Assembly (NCBI GenBank): GCA_036130055.1
Contig: JAYYOR010000042.1
Location: 1-62,530, forward strand
From: TMED69 sp036130055
GTDB taxonomy: Bacteria; Pseudomonadota; Gammaproteobacteria; Ga0077536
Direction of reading: 5' to 3'
DNA: 62,530 nucleotides
Within the stretch, counting starts at the first letter, position 1; the number at the start of each line of letters is the position of its first letter. Of the stretch, positions 27,292 through 34,990 are shown in pieces. The notes beneath the pieces are model-generated. The model was not told where the DNA came from, made no database searches, and saw nothing but the letters and a program-made list of their open reading frames with translations. A program made the position numbers and the translations under genes.

Positions 27292-28693
27292 AGTTTGGGT
27301 TGTGGACGATGATGATTCTATCCGATGGGTTCTAAAAAAGGCGTTCCTTAAATCTTCTATCAATGTGAGATTGTTTGGAAATCCGGTAGAGCTTTTGAAG
27401 GTGGCAAACGAGCTCGAACCGGAGGTAGTGGTTTCTGATATAAAAATGCCTGAAGTTGACGGGCTGAGTCTATTAAAGCAATTAAAGAACATCCATCCTT
27501 CTCTTCCTATAATCATCATGACAGCTTATGCGGATTTGGATAAAGCCGTAGAATCTTTTAGTAGCGGAGCATTTGAATACCTTCCGAAACCATTTGATAT
27601 TGATGAAATGTTAAAGATGGTAAAACGGGCCAAAAGAAAACGTATAGACAATGATACAATCGAAGAATCTAAAACAGAGTTCGACCATAGGGAAGAAATC
27701 GTTGGTTCGTCTCCGGCTATGCAATCCGTTTTCCGAATAATTGGAAGGCTATCTAGTAACGACATGACGGTTCTCATCACGGGTGAATCAGGCACAGGGA
27801 AAGAAATAGTCGCGCGCTCTTTGCATAAACATAGTCCACGTAAAAATGGCCCTTTAATTGCAATTAATGCGGCCGCAATTCCTCAAGACCTTCTAGAATC
27901 TGAGTTATTTGGACATGAAAAAGGTGCTTTTACTGGGGCTGATTCAAGGCGAATAGGGCGATTTGAACAAGCAAATACAGGAACCTTATTTCTCGATGAA
28001 ATAGGCGATATGCCGGCACATCTACAGACTCGATTGTTGAGAGTTCTCGCCGACGGAGAATTATATCGTATTGGTGGTAGAGAGCCTATTTTTGTTGATG
28101 TTCGTGTAATAGCCGCGACTCATCAAAATCTTGAAGAAATGGTTTCAAAGGGCCTATTTAGAGAAGATTTATTTCACAGATTAAATGTTATTAGATTGGA
28201 ATTACCCGCCTTGAGAGACCGGATTGAGGATGTTGAAGAGTTGTGCCAGTTTTTTCTAAAAAAAGCTGCAAAAGAGTTAAATATTAAGCCAAAGATACTC
28301 TCAAAAAGTGCACTACAAAAACTACAAGAATCCTTTTGGCCGGGAAACGTTAGGCAATTGCAAAATATTTGCAAAAGATTAACAGCACTGGTTCCAACCT
28401 CTTCGATCGATGTTGATGATCTTCCAGACGAAGTGACAAATCACCTTCTGGATGGTGATGATACTGTTGATTCATGGGAGTTAAGCTTAGAGAAATGGGC
28501 TATAAATCAACTATTAGGTGGCAAATATAATCTGCTGAAAGAAGCTGAACCCGTTTTTGAAAAAATTTTAATAAGAGCTGCATTATCGGTAACGAAAGGG
28601 AAGAAGCAAGAGGCAGCAAAATTGTTAGGAGTCGGCAGAAACACCTTAACAAAAAAGTTAGCTGGATTCGAGGTTGAACATATTAAGAGTTAA
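27278..28693 (+). CDS. ntrC: Nitrogen regulation response regulator NtrC (GlnG)
   Basis: Sigma-54 enhancer-binding protein. Receiver domain with acidic pocket DDDD and phosphoacceptor Asp54 (VSDIKMPEVDG); AAA+ domain with Walker A GESGTGKEIVARSLH, the sigma-54 contact loop GAFTGA, Walker B GTLFLDEIGDMP; and a Fis-type helix-turn-helix at the C-terminus (QEAAKLLGVGRNTLTKKL) that matches E. coli NtrC closely. 471 aa. Overlaps ntrB by 14 bases (coupled) and hemB by 11 bases tail to tail. Targets such as glnA would lie outside this window. Confidence 0.96.
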   Translation: MKVSEVWVVDDDDSIRWVLKKAFLKSSINVRLFGNPVELLKVANELEPEVVVSDIKMPEVDGLSLLKQLKNIHPSLPIIIMTAYADLDKAVESFSSGAFEYLPKPFDIDEMLKMVKRAKRKRIDNDTIEESKTEFDHREEIVGSSPAMQSVFRIIGRLSSNDMTVLITGESGTGKEIVARSLHKHSPRKNGPLIAINAAAIPQDLLESELFGHEKGAFTGADSRRIGRFEQANTGTLFLDEIGDMPAHLQTRLLRVLADGELYRIGGREPIFVDVRVIAATHQNLEEMVSKGLFREDLFHRLNVIRLELPALRDRIEDVEELCQFFLKKAAKELNIKPKILSKSALQKLQESFWPGNVRQLQNICKRLTALVPTSSIDVDDLPDEVTNHLLDGDDTVDSWELSLEKWAINQLLGGKYNLLKEAEPVFEKILIRAALSVTKGKKQEAAKLLGVGRNTLTKKLAGFEVEHIKS

Positions 28694-29687
28694 GCCATTT
28701 TGCGATTTCTTCGGCATAATAGGTAACGATCGCATCTGCACCGCCACGCTTGAAACAAACCATAGACTCCAGGACAATATTTTTTAATGCTTCTGGGTCT
28801 TTATTTGATAGCGATAATAACATTGCGTATTCGCCGCTAACTTGATAAACAAAGGTTGGTACTTTAAATTCTTTTTTTAGGCTTGCCAAAACATCTAAAT
28901 AAGGCATGCCAGGTTTTACCATAATCATGTCTGCGCCTTCGTTTATGTCATGCCATGCCTCATGTAAACTTTCGTCATGATTTGCAGGATTCATTTGATA
29001 AGTTTTTTTGTCTGCTTGCCCTAAGCTCGAGCTACTTCCAACAGCGTCTCTAAAAGGACCGTAAAAAGATGATGCAAATTTAGCGGAATATGACAGGAGA
29101 TTGATATTTTCAAACCTATTCGCATCCAAAAATCCCCTTAGAATCCCTATTCTACCGTCCATCATATCAGAAGGAGCCAAAATATCCGCTCCAGCATTAG
29201 CATGCGTAATTGCTTGCTTTTTAAGTATATCAATAGTGATTTCATTGTCGATTTCACCGTCTTCATTCAGAATTCCGTCATGACCGTGTGTGGTAAATGG
29301 ATCTAATGCAATATCGGTAATTATCCCTAATTCTGGCAACTCAGATTTTATTTTGGTGATTGCTTTTTGTATTAAGCCATCTGGATTATGTGCTTCAGCT
29401 GCATCTAATTGTTTTTGGTTCGACTCGACATATGGAAACAATATAGTCGTATGTATTCCAATCTCAAGTGCCTGAGATAATGTTTTAATAGCCGAATCGA
29501 TTGAGTAGCGGAATACGTTATCCATTGATGGAATTTTTTGTTTTTTATTTTTACCCTTCGTTAAAAATATTGGGAGAATCAGATCGTTCGTATTTAAATT
29601 TAATTCACTGGTAAGATTTCTAATAAATTCAGTTCTTCTGTTTCTTCTTTTGCGAATCACAGGGTAACCTTTTACCGGAAAACTCAT
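28683..29687 (-). CDS. hemB: Delta-aminolevulinic acid dehydratase (porphobilinogen synthase) HemB
   Basis: Joins two 5-aminolevulinate molecules into porphobilinogen. 334 aa. The catalytic lysine region is MIMVKPGMPYLDV near residue 255. The metal loop reads DIALDPFTTHGHDGI near residue 122: the zinc-binding Cys residues of the E. coli enzyme are replaced by Asp/Thr types, as in the magnesium-dependent Pseudomonas enzyme. Last of a long minus-strand series after plsC (32 bases away), and overlapping ntrC tail to tail. With hemL, hemH and hemJ it supports an own heme pathway. Confidence 0.96.
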   Translation of the reverse strand: MSFPVKGYPVIRKRRNRRTEFIRNLTSELNLNTNDLILPIFLTKGKNKKQKIPSMDNVFRYSIDSAIKTLSQALEIGIHTTILFPYVESNQKQLDAAEAHNPDGLIQKAITKIKSELPELGIITDIALDPFTTHGHDGILNEDGEIDNEITIDILKKQAITHANAGADILAPSDMMDGRIGILRGFLDANRFENINLLSYSAKFASSFYGPFRDAVGSSSSLGQADKKTYQMNPANHDESLHEAWHDINEGADMIMVKPGMPYLDVLASLKKEFKVPTFVYQVSGEYAMLLSLSNKDPEALKNIVLESMVCFKRGGADAIVTYYAEEIAKWLNS

Positions 29688-29719
29688 ATCCTCACTCCTC
29701 TTAGTTTCATGTTTATGTG

Positions 29720-30454
29720 TTAAAATTTTCTTTTAGTAGGTAAACTATTACAAGTAGTTTCTATCCATTTACTAGCCTCTTCAGTAATTTGATCATTTGA
29801 CTTGTTAAAAGGATCAACTCTTGGGCCTACCTTCATCACAATTTCCCCAGGATATCGAAGGTATCCTCCTTTTGGCCAAAATAGTCCAGCGTTATGAGCA
29901 ACCGGAACTAAAGGGCAATTACTAGCCCTGGAGATGGCAGCAGCTGTTCTTGAATACTGTCCTTCGGCCCCTACTTTTGTTCTGGTTCCTTCAGGAAAAA
30001 TGACTATCCACCAACCAGCACTGATTCGAATTTTTGCTTCTTTTAGAATTATTTTCAGGGCTTTCGCGCCGTCATTTCGATTAATCGATATAGGGTTTAA
30101 ACTGGCCAGACCCCAACCGAAGAATGGGACAAACAATAGTTCACGTTTTATAACCTGAGATTGTTCTGAAAATACTAATTGTAACGCTAAAGTTTCCCAA
30201 GCAGATTGGTGCTTAGCAAATACTACTCCGGGATTCTTCGGAATATTCTCTTCACCTTCAATTCTCCAACTTAAATTGCATGTTATCTTCAACCAAACAA
30301 GAGTAATCTTTGCCCAATTCCGTATTATTCTATATCTTTTTTTTCTGTTTAGAGGCAGTACAACAATACCGATCATAGAAAATACAACAGTGAGGAAAAA
30401 TACTCCGATATGGTAGAGTGTCGAGAAGATAAAAACTTTAAAAGTTGTCATCAT
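29720..30454 (-). CDS. plsC: 1-acyl-sn-glycerol-3-phosphate acyltransferase (PlsC family)
   Basis: Acylates lysophosphatidate or a related lysolipid. Membrane-anchored (hydrophobic FIFSTLYHIGVFFLTVVFSMIGIVVL) with acyltransferase motif I as KHQSAWETL (HxxxxE in place of HxxxxD, a common variant in this subgroup) and motif III IFPEGTRTKVG. About 244 aa. I start at ATG 30454, inside the 3' end of gmhB, rather than the TTG 18 bases further upstream; ATG 30451 is equally possible. In Pseudomonas too an acyltransferase of this type is next to gmhB and glyS. Confidence 0.87.
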   Translation of the reverse strand: MMTTFKVFIFSTLYHIGVFFLTVVFSMIGIVVLPLNRKKRYRIIRNWAKITLVWLKITCNLSWRIEGEENIPKNPGVVFAKHQSAWETLALQLVFSEQSQVIKRELLFVPFFGWGLASLNPISINRNDGAKALKIILKEAKIRISAGWWIVIFPEGTRTKVGAEGQYSRTAAAISRASNCPLVPVAHNAGLFWPKGGYLRYPGEIVMKVGPRVDPFNKSNDQITEEASKWIETTCNSLPTKRKF

Positions 30455-30971
30455 TTTCAATGATAAAATCAACAGCTGTTTTAAGGTTTTTAAACTTTAA
30501 AATGTTCATTTTACTTTCTTCAATTGGTTTACCGGTTTCCACTAGGATTGGTTTTGCTCCAATCTTTTGTGCGGCTTCCGCATCAGTCAAGCGATCTCCA
30601 ATAAAAATCAGGTCTGTAAGATTAATTTCAAGAAGGTCTCTTAGAATAAAAAATAAACCGGATTTTGGTTTACGGCAATTACAATCTTGTTCTGGTGTGT
30701 GCGGGCAAACTAGAAATAAATCTACAAAACAATCAAGCTTATTTAGTCCCGTAAGGAATTTTTTATTTACTTTGTGAAAGGAATCTACGTCTATCATCTT
30801 TCGCCCAAGGGCAGATTGATTGCTTATAATCGCAACAGTGAATCCGAATTTTTTTGCCTTTACGATTGCTTCTAAACTTCCTGGAATAGGGCGCCATTGC
30901 CGGTGATTTAAAATATAATTCTCTGAATCAAAATTTACGACTCCATCCCTATCTAATGCTAAAACTTTCAT
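30438..30971 (-). CDS. gmhB: D-glycero-beta-D-manno-heptose-1,7-bisphosphate 7-phosphatase GmhB
   Basis: HAD-superfamily phosphatase of ADP-heptose synthesis for the LPS inner core. 177 aa. Motif I LDRDGVVNFDS at residues 5-15, motif II VAIISNQSALGR near 51, the structural zinc loop CPHTPEQDCNCRKPKSG near 91-107, and motif IV FIGDRLTDAEAAQKIGAKP near 126. The start ATG is seven bases after glyS, and the 3' end overlaps plsC by about 17 bases. Confidence 0.92.
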   Translation of the reverse strand: MKVLALDRDGVVNFDSENYILNHRQWRPIPGSLEAIVKAKKFGFTVAIISNQSALGRKMIDVDSFHKVNKKFLTGLNKLDCFVDLFLVCPHTPEQDCNCRKPKSGLFFILRDLLEINLTDLIFIGDRLTDAEAAQKIGAKPILVETGKPIEESKMNILKFKNLKTAVDFIIENDDNF

Positions 30972-30978
30972 TGCGTAT

Positions 30979-33045
30979 CTATCCGTTAAGCTCTGACAAA
31001 TCTCCTATTAAACATAGGTGTTCGTTTATAGAATTAAGCAGTCGAATTCTATTTCTTGCAATTTGTTCATTATCATCAAATACCATTACTTCCTGAAAAA
31101 ATTGATCAATTTCTTGTTTCATCAGATTCAGACTGCTTAAGTAATCAGAGTAGTTTTTATTTTTGAAATGCACCATTCCGTTGTCTCGAATCGTGACAAA
31201 CTTCTGGAATAAATGTTTTTCCGCTTTTTGTGATGCTAAAGTGGGTTTGTAATTTGCTCTATCTTTATATTTATCTTTTTTCAGGATATTTTTTATTCTT
31301 TTTTGTCCGTTGATAACATAAGAAGATTCGTCTGTTTTTAAAAATTCCTGCAGAGCCACAGCTTTTTTATATTGATTATAAATATTATGACTCGCCGATG
31401 TTCGTAAGCATTTAGTAACCTGAGTACTAAATTGTTTGTCTAATAGATATGATCTGAATCGGTCTAATATAAAATTTAAAATTAAAATTTCAATTTTTTC
31501 CTGTTTATCTTTTTTTTGAAAATTTGAAAGCATTCTGTTGATAGCTTCTAGAAGATTAATTTCAATTTTTCCTTCAACAAGGATACGGACAACACCAAGG
31601 CTTGCTCGTCTAAGCCCAAAAGGGTCTTTATCCCCCGATGGTTTATTTCCAATTGCGAACATACCCGTGATCGTATCTAGCTTTTCTGTAAAATTTACAC
31701 ATAATCCCTCGGGTGAGGAGGGTAAAGAATCTTCTTGAAATCTCGGGTGATAAAATGTTGATAAAGCTTCAACGGTCTGTGAGCTATACTTATCAAGTTC
31801 AGAAAATTTTGCACTCATTAATCCTTGTAGACTAGGGAATTCATTCACTGTGTTTGAAGTAAGATCATTATAGCCTAACATTGCTACTTCGGAGACAATT
31901 TGCTCAGAGGCTCCAAACTCATTACAAAAGACGATTGCGCTATTTTTAACTCTCTCTGCCTTTTGGTAAATTGAACCAAGTCCTTTGTAGTAGGTTATTG
32001 ATCTTAGTTCGTCTAAGCGAGATTTGACGGATATTGATAGATCTTTTTCATAAAAAAACTTCGCGTCTTCAAGGCGTGGTCGAAGGACCTTTTCGTTACC
32101 CTCTATAATAAGTTTACTGGCTTTTTTATTATTGTTGGCTATGAATATAAACTTATTTTCTAGTGTGCCATCTTGTCTCTCAACAGGAAAATATCTTTGA
32201 TGATCTTGCATCGTCGCAATAACTATTTCTTTTGGTAATTTAAGAAATTTTTTGTCAAAATTTCCAAGCATTGCCTCTGGCCACTCAACCAAATCTACCA
32301 CTTCCTCAAGCAAGTTTTCTGAGATTTTAGGCACGCATTTCTCATTAATCGCTATACTTTTAATTTGTCCTTCTATTATTTTTTTTCTTCGACTTCGATT
32401 AGCAATGACTCCGTTTTGTTCTAAAACTTCGTTATAACTGTCTGCATTTGGTAAAATAAATTTATTTTGTCCAAGGACACGATGTCCGCGTGATAGCTTG
32501 CTTATTTTATAATCAAAAACATAGCCTTTAAGTGCTTCGTCATTAATTATAATTGAGATCCATTTTATCGGCCTTATAAATTTTACTGTTCCTTTTCCCC
32601 AATACATTGATTTCGCATTTTGTATCTGAGAAATACTAGATTCCAGAAAAGATGGGGCAAGTTCACTTAGTAACTGTGGTCTTATCTTTTGCTTGTAAGC
32701 TAGTCTTTTGTCGGCGCCTGAACCGATAGTAATTAATTCATCAATATTTCTATTTACCGACTTTGCGAAACCATTTCCGACGATGGTTGGGATATTGTTC
32801 TCGTCAAATGCATGACTGACCTTCGGTCCTTTTTTTATAATTTCTTTTTCGGCTGTTTCTATGTTGATGTTATGAAATATAAAGCCAATCCTTCTGGGCG
32901 TGGAAAAAATCTCATTATTTTCAAACAAAAATTCATTTTCTAGAAATTTTTTTTTGAGTGACTCAAATAAAGATTTTGAAATATTTCTAATCTGACTTGC
33001 TGGCAATTCTTCGGTACCTATTTCAAAAAGTATTGTTTTAGTCAT
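30979..33045 (-). CDS. glyS: Glycyl-tRNA synthetase beta subunit
   Basis: Beta chain of the alpha2-beta2 glycyl-tRNA synthetase; binds tRNA and helps editing and catalysis. The N-terminus TKTILFEIGTEELPAS matches the family, as do RGHRVLG, LVEWPEAMLGNFD near 250, YFPVE, and an HD-like segment YNDLTSNTVNEFPSLQGLMS. I use ATG 33045, where ATGACTAA overlaps the glyQ stop by eight bases, giving 688 aa against 689 in E. coli; an in-frame ATG 15 bases upstream is less likely. Must assemble with GlyQ encoded directly upstream. Confidence 0.95.
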   Translation of the reverse strand: MTKTILFEIGTEELPASQIRNISKSLFESLKKKFLENEFLFENNEIFSTPRRIGFIFHNINIETAEKEIIKKGPKVSHAFDENNIPTIVGNGFAKSVNRNIDELITIGSGADKRLAYKQKIRPQLLSELAPSFLESSISQIQNAKSMYWGKGTVKFIRPIKWISIIINDEALKGYVFDYKISKLSRGHRVLGQNKFILPNADSYNEVLEQNGVIANRSRRKKIIEGQIKSIAINEKCVPKISENLLEEVVDLVEWPEAMLGNFDKKFLKLPKEIVIATMQDHQRYFPVERQDGTLENKFIFIANNNKKASKLIIEGNEKVLRPRLEDAKFFYEKDLSISVKSRLDELRSITYYKGLGSIYQKAERVKNSAIVFCNEFGASEQIVSEVAMLGYNDLTSNTVNEFPSLQGLMSAKFSELDKYSSQTVEALSTFYHPRFQEDSLPSSPEGLCVNFTEKLDTITGMFAIGNKPSGDKDPFGLRRASLGVVRILVEGKIEINLLEAINRMLSNFQKKDKQEKIEILILNFILDRFRSYLLDKQFSTQVTKCLRTSASHNIYNQYKKAVALQEFLKTDESSYVINGQKRIKNILKKDKYKDRANYKPTLASQKAEKHLFQKFVTIRDNGMVHFKNKNYSDYLSSLNLMKQEIDQFFQEVMVFDDNEQIARNRIRLLNSINEHLCLIGDLSELNG

Positions 33046-33937
33046 TTCGCGTATTTTCATCTATCAGCGGAAAGTTCTGTTGTTTTCGCTTTTCAAGAAA
33101 TAGCTTAGCCACATTGTGTGACATTTTTCTGATTTTAAGAATATAATTTTGTCTTTCTGTTACAGAAATCGCTTTTCTTGCGTCTAATAAATTGAAGATG
33201 TGGGATGCCTCTAGCATAAACTCGTAAGCCGGGATCGGTAGACCTACCTGGATTAGCTCATCTATTTGATGCTCTACTTTAGAAAATCTATCCGTCATAC
33301 TCGGCACGTCTGCGTAAGTAAAATTAAAATGAGACATTTCCTGTTCATTTTGAAGATACAAATCGCCGTAGGTCAGTTGTTTGTCATTCTTGTCAGACCA
33401 GACAATATCATAGATTGTTTCTTTTCGTTGTAAATACATTGCAATTCTTTCTAGGCCGTAAGTTATTTCTCCTGAAACAGGTTTGCAATCTATACCTCCA
33501 ACTTGTTGAAAATAAGTAAACTGAGTAATTTCCATTCCGTTTAGCCAAACTTCCCATCCTAACCCCCAAGCTCCAAGTGTCGGGGATTCCCAGTTGTCTT
33601 CCACGAAACGTATGTCATTCTCGTTAGGTATGATCCCTAATGCTGTCAGAGATTTCAAATATTCGTCTTGAATATTATCTGGCGTCGGTTTAATGAGGAC
33701 TTGAAGTTGGAAGTAATGTTGTAGTCGGTTTGGGTTTTCTCCGTAACGGCCGTCGGTCGGCCGTCTGGAGGGTTGCACGTATACACAAGCCCAAGGTTCC
33801 GGCCCAAGGGCCCTGAGAAAAGTCGCATGATGAAAAGTCCCAGCACCCATTTGCATATCGTGGGGCTGCAATACTGTGCAGCCATGTTCCTTCCAATACT
33901 CTTGAAGAGTGATGATTAAATTTTCAAACGATAAAAT
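33038..33937 (-). CDS. glyQ: Glycyl-tRNA synthetase alpha subunit, apparent ATT start codon
   Basis: Catalytic alpha subunit. Nearly every family block is present: VQPSRRPTDGRYGENPNRLQ, RFVEDNWESPTLGAWGLG, EVWLNGMEITQFTYFQQVGG, SGEITYGLERIAMYL, NLLDARKAISVTERQ. Homology continues upstream of the first usable TTG (33871): SFENLIITLQEYWKEHGCTVLQPHDM aligns with the E. coli N-terminus. In this stretch, up to an in-frame TAG, there is no ATG or GTG. The codon at 33937-33935 is ATT, preceded by AAAGGGG with seven bases spacing, giving 299 aa (E. coli 303). An out-of-frame ATG at 33969 with an A7 tract is the alternative. Confidence 0.9.
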   Translation of the reverse strand: MLSFENLIITLQEYWKEHGCTVLQPHDMQMGAGTFHHATFLRALGPEPWACVYVQPSRRPTDGRYGENPNRLQHYFQLQVLIKPTPDNIQDEYLKSLTALGIIPNENDIRFVEDNWESPTLGAWGLGWEVWLNGMEITQFTYFQQVGGIDCKPVSGEITYGLERIAMYLQRKETIYDIVWSDKNDKQLTYGDLYLQNEQEMSHFNFTYADVPSMTDRFSKVEHQIDELIQVGLPIPAYEFMLEASHIFNLLDARKAISVTERQNYILKIRKMSHNVAKLFLEKRKQQNFPLIDENTRND

Positions 33938-33944
33938 AAACCTG

Positions 33945-33955
33945 CCCCTTTTTTT
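33945..33955 (-). promoter_or_regulatory. Shine-Dalgarno of glyQ with A7G4 tract
   Basis: On the minus strand seven A (33955-33949) and four G (33948-33945) precede the ATT codon with a seven-base spacer. This site decides the start chosen for glyQ. The same homopolymer tract could hide a one-base indel linking an upstream ATG to the frame. Confidence 0.5.
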
Positions 33956-33985
33956 ATTTTCTTTTGCATTTATCTAAGATCGTAA

Positions 33986-34990
33986 TTATTTGGACTCTCT
34001 TTTCTTTGTGAGATCAGATATCCTTTTTTCAAGAAGTCTTCTTTTATATTTTGGCAATAAAAAGACGAATTTTTCTAATAGCTCTGGTTTTGTGTAGTCG
34101 TAATTGCTAGAGATTGATAAACTATCGCTTAAATTAAATTCAGTAAAAATCCCGAATTTAGTTTCATAATCGATTATTTCTACATGCTCGTTCATATTGC
34201 TTAAAAAAAAGACGTGACGACTTTTGACATCCGCGTTTTCAATTAAAGATTTCTTTTTAACATCGTTAAATCTTAAAGATTCGAGGAAGGCGGCAAGGGC
34301 AGAGGTAAAGGTAGCTGACTTTTCAACAAGACGTTTATCCAGATTGCTTACTTCGAAATAGATAGGAGAGTTTTTCTTTCTATTAAGGGTAAAATTCTCG
34401 TTTGTTCTTTCAACAGTTATACTGCTGATTTTATCACTTGGAATATTAATTAAATTTGCATCGAGCCATTTTATGTTGTCTGTTGACAAGTCGAGCTGCC
34501 CCTCTGTTTCATAAACTTCATTTTGTCTAACGGATCTCATAAAAGTTCGGTTTTTTTCATGGAATTTCTTCTTAAAAATAAAATCTTCTTTGATCTTTTT
34601 TGATTCGTTAAAAATTGTAATTTGCAATCTTTCTTTACCTTCTTCCCCAAGTGGATTTACCCCGAGATTACGATGTTGTGGTTGCTGATTTGATTTTATT
34701 CTCAGTATCTTAATTTCTGTTAAATTAAGTAAAAGTTGTTTTATCACGGAGACATTAGCAGGATAATCATCTGCACTTTTGACGATCCACTGTTCCTCAA
34801 CTTTGCTCAGCACTAATTTATCTTTTCCATCTTGGATGTTAATTTCAATAATTTTATCGATTTCTTTAAATAATGCCGGTAAAAACAGAGCGTTTTGGTT
34901 GACAGTATTTTTACTTATATCCTTTCCGTCTATAGTGATATATAAAATAAAACTTAGGGCTATAATAGCCATAATCAGGACAGTTCTCAT
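33986..34990 (-). CDS. DUF4340-domain membrane-anchored protein
   Basis: 334 residues. One N-terminal membrane segment (VLIMAIIALSFILYITIDG), then a large extracytoplasmic beta-rich domain of DUF4340 type, with the characteristic start of alternating strands about inhibitor-like pairs (IIEINIQDGKDKLVLSKVEEQWIVKSADDYPANVSVIKQLLLNL). Typically partner of GldF/GldG-like ABC components, as here; immediately follows the gldG-like gene without a gap. No enzymatic motif is seen. Function unknown. Confidence 0.8.
   Translation of the reverse strand: MRTVLIMAIIALSFILYITIDGKDISKNTVNQNALFLPALFKEIDKIIEINIQDGKDKLVLSKVEEQWIVKSADDYPANVSVIKQLLLNLTEIKILRIKSNQQPQHRNLGVNPLGEEGKERLQITIFNESKKIKEDFIFKKKFHEKNRTFMRSVRQNEVYETEGQLDLSTDNIKWLDANLINIPSDKISSITVERTNENFTLNRKKNSPIYFEVSNLDKRLVEKSATFTSALAAFLESLRFNDVKKKSLIENADVKSRHVFFLSNMNEHVEIIDYETKFGIFTEFNLSDSLSISSNYDYTKPELLEKFVFLLPKYKRRLLEKRISDLTKKRESK

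Noticed and set aside
33655..33896. Two other minus-strand frames at the start of glyQ
   Set aside because: Shadows of the glyQ frame; only the third frame carries the GlyQ blocks.
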